A stretch of 64,000 bases of DNA from Odontesthes bonariensis (lineage: Eukaryota; Chordata; Actinopteri; Atheriniformes; Atherinopsidae), in contig NC_134516.1 in the NCBI RefSeq assembly GCF_027942865.1, forward strand, positions 26,715,038-26,779,037, read 5' to 3'. This document shows positions 56,245-64,000 of the stretch, one piece after another (the stretch's first letter is position 1; the number at the start of each line of letters is the position of its first letter). Position numbers and translations under genes: made by a program. The notes under the pieces are model-generated. The model was not told the DNA's origin and ran no database searches. It saw nothing but the letters and a program-made list of their open reading frames with translations.

Positions 56245-56602
56245 CAGCAATGGAATCACAAACCAGCTCTTTATAGATTCTGAGACAGAATCTGTTATTG
56301 TATTCCGACTTGTAAAATAGAACTATACTGTTTAGAGAAGACGCAGTTTATGAGCATGTCGTGGGATTGAGCTTCCCTGGTTTCTCTATATGACAACGGA
56401 CACAAAACTACACACAGGGAACAGAGGCTTTTGACAGACACTAAGTTATCTGAGAGTCCCATTTTCAGCTGCAAAGAACAATCACATCAGGGAAGTAAAC
56501 GTGCAGGCTCAACAGCAGCCTCTCAAGCCAGCTCTCTGGTAAAAATAGGGGAAACGTATGGTTCCAGCACCCATATAACATATATTTGTCACAGGGACTG
56601 TG

Positions 56603-56722
56603 GCTTACGGCCACACCGCCCTGAACACGCCCGATCTCGTCCGATCTCGGAAGCCAAGCAGGGTCGGTTCTGGTTAGTACTTGGATGGGAGACCGCTTGG
56701 GAATATCAGGTGCTGTAAGCTT
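56603..56722 (+). rRNA. 5S rRNA, plus type, T66 T67 T104 variant (unit 52)
   Basis: Same three changes as units 37 and 42; one private C-to-A in the upstream spacer near 56497. Confidence 0.93.
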
Positions 56723-57018
56723 TTTTCTCTTCTCTCTGCGGCCTGCATGTAACATCTGACCATCACCGTGTGCCACACAGACACCAGGAAGTTAACCAGC
56801 TTGGGCTGCTGCTGATTGGTTGGCAGACACCTCTGTTTCTGTTTGGCTCTCAGTCTCCATGTTGCTGATCCTGGATCTGCTGAGATGTCCCAGGCCATTG
56901 TTGGCTTTGATCCTCATACATTTAACTTTGTCCTCAGAAAGGACAAGTTCCAAAAAGTCAAACAGGGACTAGTTTTGCATTTGACGTAGCCAAACTGCAT
57001 GCGCCTGGAGAAGCCAAA

Positions 57019-57138
57019 AGGCTTACAGCACCTGATATTCCCAGGCGGTCTCCCATCCAAGTACTAACCAGGCCCGACTCTGCTTGGCTTCTGAGATCTG
57101 ACGAGATCAGGCGTGTTCAGGGTGGTGTGGCCGTAAGC
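57019..57138 (-). rRNA. 5S rRNA, minus type, T104 variant (unit 52)
   Basis: C104 is T. Confidence 0.92.
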
Positions 57139-57496
57139 CAGCAATGGAATCACAAACCAGCTCTTTATAGATTCTGAGACAGAATCTGTTATTGTATTCC
57201 GACTTGTAAAATAGAACTATACTGTTTAGAGAAGACGCAGTTTATGAGCATGTCGTGGGATTGAGCTTCCCTGGTTTCTCTATATGACAACGGACACAAA
57301 ACTACACACAGGGAACAGAGGCTTTTGAGAGACACTAAGTTATCTGAGAGTCCCATTTTCAGCTGCAAAGAACAATCACATCAGGGAAGTCAATGTGCAG
57401 GCTCAACAGCAGCCTCTCAAGCCAGCTCTCTGGTAAAAATAGGGGAAACGTATGGTTCCAGCACCTATATAACATATATTTGTCACAGGGACTGTG

Positions 57497-57616
57497 GCTT
57501 ACGGCCACACCGCCCTGAACACGCCCGATCTCGTCCGATCTCGGAAGCCAAGCAGGGTCGGGCCTGGTTAGTACTTGGATGGGAGACCGCTTGGGAATAC
57601 CAGGTGCTGTAAGATT
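57497..57616 (+). rRNA. 5S rRNA, plus type, A118 variant (unit 53)
   Basis: C118 is A, which breaks the terminal G1-C118 pair; spacer marks as in units 38 and 43. Confidence 0.92.
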
Positions 57617-57912
57617 TTTTCTCTTCTCTCTGCGGCCTGCATGTAACATCTGACCATTACCGTGTGCCACACAGACACCAGGAAGTTAACCAGCTTGGGC
57701 TGCTGCTGATTGGTTGGCAGACACCTCTGTTTCTGTTTGGCTCTCAGTCTCCATGTTGCTGATCCTGGATCTGCTGAGATGTCCCAGGCCATTGTTGGCT
57801 TTGATCCTCATACATTTAACTTTGTCCTCAGAAAGGACAAGTTCCAAAAAGTCAAACAGGGACTAGTTTTGCATTTGACGTAGCCAAACTGCATGCGCCT
57901 GGAGAAGCCAAA

Positions 57913-58032
57913 AGGCTTACAGCACCTGGTATTCCCAGGCGGTCTCCCATCCAAGTACTAACCAGGCCCGACTCTGCTTGGCTTCTGAGATCTGACGAGA
58001 TCAGGCGTGTTCAGGGTGGTGTGGCCGTAAGC
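57913..58032 (-). rRNA. 5S rRNA, minus type (unit 53)
   Basis: Minus-type consensus. Confidence 0.92.
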
Positions 58033-58390
58033 CAGCAATGGAATCACAAACCAGCTCTTTATAGATTCTGAAACAGAATCTGTTATTGTATTCCGACTTG
58101 TAAAATAGAACTATACTGTTTAGAGAAGACGCAGTTTATGAGCATGTCGTGGGATTGAGCTTCCCTGGTTTCTCTATATGACAACGGACACAAAACTACA
58201 CACAGGGAACAGAGGCTTTTGACAGACACTAAGTTATCTGAGAGTCCCATTTTCAGCTGCAAAGAACAATCACATCAGGGAAGTCAACGTGCAGGCTCAA
58301 CAGCAGCCTCTCAAGCCAGCTCTCTGGTAAAAATAGGGGAAACGTATGGTTCCAGCACCCATATAACATATATTTGTCACAGGGACTGTG

Positions 58391-58510
58391 GCTTACGGCC
58401 ACACCGCCCTGAACACGCCCGATCTCGTCCGATCTCGGAAGCCAAGCAGGGTCGGGCCTGGTTAGTACTTGGATGGGAGACCGCTTGGGAATACCAGGTG
58501 CTGTAAGCTT
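58391..58510 (+). rRNA. 5S rRNA, plus type (unit 54)
   Basis: Plus-type consensus; CCATTACC mark downstream. Confidence 0.95.
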
Positions 58511-58806
58511 TTTTCTCTTCTCTCTGCGGCCTGCATGTAACATCTGACCATTACCGTGTGCCACACAGACACCAGGAAGTTAACCAGCTTGGGCTGCTGC
58601 TGATTGGTTGGCAGACACCTCTGTTTCTGTTTGGCTCTCAGTCTCCATGTTGCTGATCCTGGATCTGCTGAGATGTCCCAGGCCATTGTTGGCTTTGATC
58701 CTCATACATTTAACTTTGTCCTCAGAAAGGACAAGTTCCAAAAAGTCAAACAGGGACTAGTTTTGCATTTGACGTAGCCAAACTGCATGCGCCTGGAGAA
58801 GCCAAA

Positions 58807-58926
58807 AGGCTTACAGCACCTGGTATTCCCAGGCGGTCTCCCATCCAAGTACTAACCAGGCCCGACTCTGCTTGGCTTCTGAGATCTGACGAGATCAGGC
58901 GTGTTCAGGGTGGTGTGGCCGTAAGC
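58807..58926 (-). rRNA. 5S rRNA, minus type (unit 54)
   Basis: Minus-type consensus. Confidence 0.92.
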
Positions 58927-59284
58927 CAGCAATGGAATCACAAACCAGCTCTTTATAGATTCTGAGACAGAATCTGTTATTGTATTCCGACTTGTAAAAT
59001 AGAACTATACTGTTTAGAGAAGACGCAGTTTATGAGCATGTCGTGGGATTGAGCTTCCCTGGTTTCTCTATATGACAACGGACACAAAACTACACACAGG
59101 GAACAGAGGCTTTTGACAGACACTAAGTTATCTGAGAGTCCCATTTTCAGCTGCAAAGAACAATCACATCAGGGAAGTCAACGTGCAGGCTCAACAGCAG
59201 CCTCTCAAGCCAGCTCTCTGGTAAAAATAGGGGAAACGTATGGTTCCAGCACCCATATAACATATATTTGTCACAGGGACTGTG

Positions 59285-59404
59285 GCTTACGGCCACACCG
59301 CCCTGAACACGCCCGATCTCGTCCGATCTCGGAAGCCAAGCAGGGTCGGGCCTGGTTAGTACTTGGATGGGAGACCGCTTGGGAATACCAGGTGCTGTAA
59401 GCTT
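59285..59404 (+). rRNA. 5S rRNA, plus type (unit 55)
   Basis: Plus-type consensus. Confidence 0.95.
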
Positions 59405-59700
59405 TTTTCTCTTCTCTCTGCGGCCTGCATGTAACATCTGACCATCACCGTGTGCCACACAGACACCAGGAAGTTAACCAGCTTGGGCTGCTGCTGATTG
59501 GTTGGCAGACACCTCTGTTTCTGTTTGGCTCTCAGTCTCCATGTTGCTGATCCTGGATCTGCTGAGATGTCCCAGGCCATTGTTGGCTTTGATCCTCATA
59601 CATTTAACTTTGTCCTCAGAAAGGACAAGTTCCAAAAAGTCAAACAGGGACTAGTTTTGCATTTGACGTAGCCAAACTGCATGTGCCTGGAGAAGCCAAA

Positions 59701-59820
59701 AGGCTTACAGCACCTGATATTCCCAGGCGGTCTCCCATCCAAGTACTAACCAGGCCCGACTCTGCTTGGCTTCTGAGATCTGACGAGATCAGGCGTGTTC
59801 AGGGTGGTGTGGCCGTAAGC
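59701..59820 (-). rRNA. 5S rRNA, minus type, T104 variant (unit 55)
   Basis: C104 is T, with the TGTGCCTG mark as in unit 45. Confidence 0.92.
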
Positions 59821-60178
59821 CAGCAATGGAATCACAAACCAGCTCTTTATAGATTCTGAGACAGAATCTGTTATTGTATTCCGACTTGTAAAATAGAACT
59901 ATACTGTTTAGAGAAGACGCAGTTTATGAGCATGTCGTGGGATTGAGCTTCCCTGGTTTCTCTATATGACAACGGACACAAAACTACACACAGGGAACAG
60001 AGGCTTTTGAGAGACACTAAGTTATCTGAGAGTCCCATTTTCAGCTGCAGAGAACAATCACATCAGGGAAGTCAACGTGCAGGCTCAACAGCAGCCTCTC
60101 AAGCCAGCTCTCTGGTAAAAATAGGTGAAACGTATGGTTCCAGCACCCATATAACATATATTTGTCACAGGGACTGTG

Positions 60179-60298
60179 GCTTACGGCCACACCGCCCTGA
60201 ACACGCCCGATCTCGTCCGATCTCGGAAGCCAAGCAGGGTCGGGCCTGGTTAGTACTTGGATGGGAGACCGCTTGGGAATACCAGGTGCTGTAAGCTT
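60179..60298 (+). rRNA. 5S rRNA, plus type (unit 56)
   Basis: Gene consensus; GAGACAC and CTGCAGAG marks upstream as in unit 46. Confidence 0.95.
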
Positions 60299-60594
60299 TT
60301 TTCTCTTCTCTCTGCGGCCTGCATGTAACATCTGACCATCACCGTGTGCCACACAGACACCAGGAAGTTAACCAGCTTGGGCTGCTGCTGATTGGTTGGC
60401 ACACACCTCTGTTTCTGTTTGGCTCTCAGTCTCCATGTTGCTGATCCTGGATCTGCTGAGATGTCCCAGGCCATTGTTGGCTTTGATCCTCATACATTTA
60501 ACTTTGTCCTCAGAAAGGACAAGTTCCAAAAAGTCAAACAGGGACTAGTTTTGCATTTGACGTAGCCAAACTGCATGCGCCTGGAGAAGCCAAA

Positions 60595-60693
60595 AGGCTT
60601 ACAGCACCTGGTATTCCCAGGCGGTCTCCCATCCAAGTACTAACCAGGCCCGACTCTGCTTGGCTTCTGAGATCTGACGAGATCAGGCGTGTT
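60595..60693 (-). pseudogene. 5S rRNA minus type, 3' part, split by LINE (unit 56)
   Basis: Residues 22-120; the junction with the LINE A-tail is the same as in unit 46. The 5' part lies beyond the window. Confidence 0.93.
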
Positions 60694-60829
60694 TTTTTTT
60701 TTTTTCTCTTTTATTATCAAAAAGTACAAATTTCACCATACATCAAATCACATATTTACATGTATACTCATTTTAACCTTATATACACATATATTATTTA
60801 CAATACAGTCAAAGCAAAACCACAAATTT

Positions 60830-61251
60830 GTGAGGCTATCATTGGGTCTTCTCCCTCTCTTCCATCCCACAGACCTTCTCACGAAACCATATAAATGGAA
60901 CCAAAAGACAGAAATCCATTATGACAGAACAAAAAATTAGTGAGACAGCCCGTGGTTCTTCACTTCCCTCTCGCCCACAGGCCCCCTCACCAAACCATAG
61001 AAATAAAAATAAAATTTAAAAAATAAAAATATAACTATTAACAGAAAAAACAACTTGACAAAACTAAAACTAAAACAAGTGAGACAGCCTGTAGGTCTCC
61101 TCCTTCTCCTGTCGCCCACAGGCCCCCTCACCAAACCATAGAAATAAAAATAAAAATATAACTTTTAACAGAAACACCGACTTGACAAAACTAGACAAGT
61201 GAGACAGCCTGTCGGTCTTCTCCTTCTCCTCGCGCCCACAGGCCCCCTCAC
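60830..61251 (-). repeat. Hairpin repeats in the 3' UTR of the second LINE copy
   Basis: Copies at 60830-60882, 60940-60990, 61079-61131 and 61199-61251, matching those of the first element. Confidence 0.7.
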
Positions 61252-61294
61252 CAAACCATTGAAATAAATAAAAACATTAAAATCCACCCTTACT

Positions 61295-64000
61295 CTACCC
61301 AAAGTCTAACTTCACACCCCCATCCCCAATCTGTATGAACGTGCTCCCCTCCACAAAACCCTCGGTGAACTCTTCTGCCCCCAAGTGTGTTAAAACCCTG
61401 TGCACGTCCCTTTTCGTGATGCTTTTAAAAATACTCCACACCTCCACTTTCTTTTTTTCATAATGGGCTATGTCCCTCCTCATTTTAACAGCATACCTGG
61501 CGTGACTTAAAACATAATTTATCAAATTTGCATTCTTCCCTTCCATCCTTCCACTCACTCCAAACAACCACACCTCTCTCCAGCCCGTTTCCCCCCACAC
61601 TTCTTTATCCCAACATCTATTTATGAGTTTTCTCATTTTCTTAAAATACCCGACCAGTTCCCCACATTCAACAAACTCATGCATACACGTTTCCACCCCC
61701 ACACCGCACACATCACATTCTTTCTTTACATTCACATCAAATCTACTTATTAATAAATTATTAAAAATCCTGTTGTGCCTCAACATAAAATCAAAATTTT
61801 CACATTCAGGGGTGTTGCATTTGACCCTCAGGTTTTTCCATATTCCTTTTTCATCCATGTCCCCCATCACCCTCTCCCACACTTTCTCCGCTGCCGGTCT
61901 CTTTATTTCTTTCCTTCTCAGACTTCTGTATATCACCCTTGCTTTCACACTCATTACATTCATCCTCCCCTCCCCTTCCCCCACATACATTCCCATTTCT
62001 CCAGCTTCATTTTCATTTTCCCCCACCTCGCCCTCAATCATTTTCACCCATTCGCTCGGCATTCCCTCCCTTATTTTCGCCATTACCCCTTCTGCCGTTC
62101 TCAGCGCCATCTCATCCCCCCTTTCTTTCACCTCGTCCACCATCACCTGTGCCCTCATAAATCCTGGTACATATTCATACACTATATCCCTCACTTTCCT
62201 GATCCCTGCCCTCCACATCAGCCTATTATATATTGTGCTCCCCCCACACGTGATTTTTGGGTTTAAAAACACTGGCTGCTCCCACACCTGCCTCACATTC
62301 TTACATTCATACTCCACATTTTTCACAAACTCCCCCCACGCTCCCAGCACCTCCTTATGAAACTCAGACACTCCGCTCAACATACCTTCCTTCAAATCCA
62401 TGTACACCGCACTCCCACCACATCCACCACATTCATCTATTGCCCTCCCTAGAAACACCTTCCACACTTGATCTTTTTTATTTTTTAAATATCTTACCAT
62501 CATTTTCACTCTCATTGCTTTCTTTTTCCTTTCTAAATTTATTAGTTTTAACCCACCATCCTCGTACTCATTCTCCAACACCTCCCTAGCTATCCTCACT
62601 CCTTTCCCATCCCATAAAAACTCATTCACCATTCTCTCCATCTCCTTCAACACTCTCTCAGGCACATCCAACACATTCATCACATAACCAATCTTACTCA
62701 CTATTAACGCATTCACTACCACCACCTTCCCCCTCAGTGTAAGCCCTCTCTTCTTCCAAAACTCCAGTGTTTTTTTGATGCTATTCATTAGCCCTTCATA
62801 CTGCATATCTCTCCCTTCTCTGGCCTCTATCCCTAAGTTTACACCTAACACTTTAAAATAATCCTTCTTCTCCTTCAACCCTAGTTCTGTTTGCCCTGCT
62901 CTACCTGCCCCTATATACATGACCTCTGACTTTTCTTTGTTCAATTTGCCCCTGATGCCCTACCATACAGCTCTACACTCTCTAAGACCTCAGCTACGCT
63001 CTCCCTGTCCCTTACCGTAACTGTCGTGTCATCTGCATACTGATAAACTAAACTTCTGTGCCCCCCTGGCAACTCTATGCCTCTGATCCTGTCGTTTTTC
63101 TCCAGCATCGCCGCTAAAGGCTCTGCAGATATCGAGTACAGCAGAGCCGATAGCGGACACCCTTGCCTAACTGACCTCTCTAATATAAACGTGTCTGTGA
63201 TTATCCCATTTATTTTAACACAACTAACTGCCCTATCATATAACCTCTTAATCCATCCCACTAACCTCTCCCCAAACCCTACCTTTTCTAACACCCTGTA
63301 CAAGTATGTGTGGTCTACTCTGTCAAATGCTTTGTTCAGATCTAAGCTAACCACTAACCCTCCTGTTCCTCCCTTCATGTAATCTATCGTGTCCCTGATG
63401 CTACTTATTGTGTCTGCTATGTCCCTACCTGGTATGCTGTAAGCCTGTGTGCTTCCCACCACCGTCCCTATTACTCTTTTGATCCTGTTTGCTAGCACCC
63501 GTGCTAATATTTTATAATCTCCATTTAACATGCTCAGTGGTCTGTAGTTTTCTAATCTGTCCCTATCCCCTTTCTTGTGTATTATACTAACTAATCCTGT
63601 CATCATACTAACTGGCATCTCTCCCTTTTCTTCTATCCATTTAAATAGTTTATCTAACACAGGCACTAATTCCTCTCTAAACTCTCTGTAGAATTCCCCT
63701 GTCAACCCATCTAACCCTGGACTCTTATTCCTCCCTAACCCCCCTATCGCTTTCTCTATTTCTCCCGTCCCTATCTCACCCTCACACATGTCCCTGCCCT
63801 CCTCTGTTAGCCTAGCCCTCACCTTTGCTATTACCTGCCCTATGCTCTCCTCATCTACTTCTTCTTTCCTAAATAAATCCCTATAAAACTCTTCTACTCT
63901 ATCCGCTATCCCTACAAAATCTTTTATCTTCTCTCCCTTCTTCCCTTCTACCTGTTCTAAGAAATTCCTCTTCTGCTTTGTCTTCTCTAACCCTAAAAAA
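61295..64000 (-). pseudogene. LINE ORF2, second copy, frameshifted and partial
   Basis: It matches ORF2 of the first copy from about residue 379 to the C-terminus. One A is missing from the A4 run at codons 730-732 (plus-strand 62945-62947), giving a TGA at once, after the YADD motif. The downstream 0.55 kb-codon tail with the zinc knuckle is otherwise open. A private C-to-A near 63186 changes R651 to I. The deletion lies in a homopolymer and could be a sequence error. Confidence 0.85.

Larger units (their letters stand above)
51760..60693. repeat. 5S rDNA tandem array, third segment
   Basis: The array resumes inside the 5' end of the minus gene split by the first LINE and runs to the second LINE. 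Unit variants match the second segment: the plus genes at 53027-58391 follow the same variant order as those at 33475-38840, and the last units before the LINE match those before the first LINE. The second segment therefore carries one extra 5-unit block, or this one has lost it. Confidence 0.97.
54501..64000. repeat. Duplicated array-plus-LINE block, copy 2
   Basis: Counterpart of 39420-48919. Differences seen by eye include a 1-nt deletion near 62945, a C-to-A at about 63186 and a few bases in the 5S units (for example AGGTGAAA near 60124 and AAGATTTT near 57612). Confidence 0.85.
60694..64000 (-). mobile_element. Mutsu-type LINE, second copy (3' part, cut by window end)
   Basis: The 3' 3.3 kb of an element nearly identical to 45613-51759. 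It has the same A-tail length, the same four 3' UTR repeats and the same target junction. By eye only two differences were found: one deleted base near 62945 and a C-to-A near 63186. It most likely arose by duplication of the array block, not by fresh insertion. Its ORF1 and 5' end are outside the window. Confidence 0.9.

Noticed and set aside
60694-64000. Independent second insertion of the LINE
   Set aside because: Neighbouring units share private variants with those at the first LINE and the two elements are almost identical, so block duplication is simpler.

Overview
The window is animal DNA, most likely from a teleost fish: a long tandem array of 5S ribosomal RNA genes interrupted by three retroelement copies. 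It has no operons, no bacterial-style genes and no ordinary host protein gene. The fish call rests on the 5S sequence and on the LINE, which fits Mutsu, a family of 5S-targeting elements of the L1/Tx1 group known from zebrafish. The species itself cannot be fixed by eye.

Array. The repeat unit is 894 bp and occurs about 56 times (1-27208, 31861-45612, 51760-60693). Each unit holds two 5S genes on opposite strands: one on the plus strand, then a 296-bp spacer, one on the minus strand, then a 358-bp spacer. Their 3' ends face each other. The two genes are different, consistently maintained types, with 7 differences in 120 nt. Each has its own TATA-like motif at about -30, intact or nearly intact internal promoter boxes, and a T-run terminator. 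In the standard 5S fold two of the seven differences (residues 30 and 47) are compensatory. I count 56 plus genes, 53 complete minus genes, one minus gene with a 10-bp deletion, and two minus genes split by LINE insertions.

Insertions. At 27209-31860 a retrovirus-like LTR element (minus orientation, two LTRs of 455 bp that read as identical, 4-bp target duplication) sits in a spacer. It is an incomplete fossil with no recognisable gag or pol. At 45613-51759 a full-length Mutsu-type LINE lies inside a minus-type 5S gene, in that gene's orientation. Its ORF1 (tandem CCHC knuckles) and ORF2 (AP endonuclease, reverse transcriptase, C-terminal zinc knuckle) are both open and overlap by ATGA. A second, nearly identical copy starts at 60694 and runs off the window; its ORF2 has a 1-nt deletion.

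How the parts relate. The array supplies 5S RNA and is also the insertion niche of the LINE. Private variants in neighbouring units show that the second LINE copy arose by duplication of a block of array plus LINE (offset 15,081 bp), not by a new insertion. Short higher-order blocks of 3, 5 and 6 units elsewhere point to continuing unequal exchange. All counts depend on the assembly of a highly repetitive region being right.
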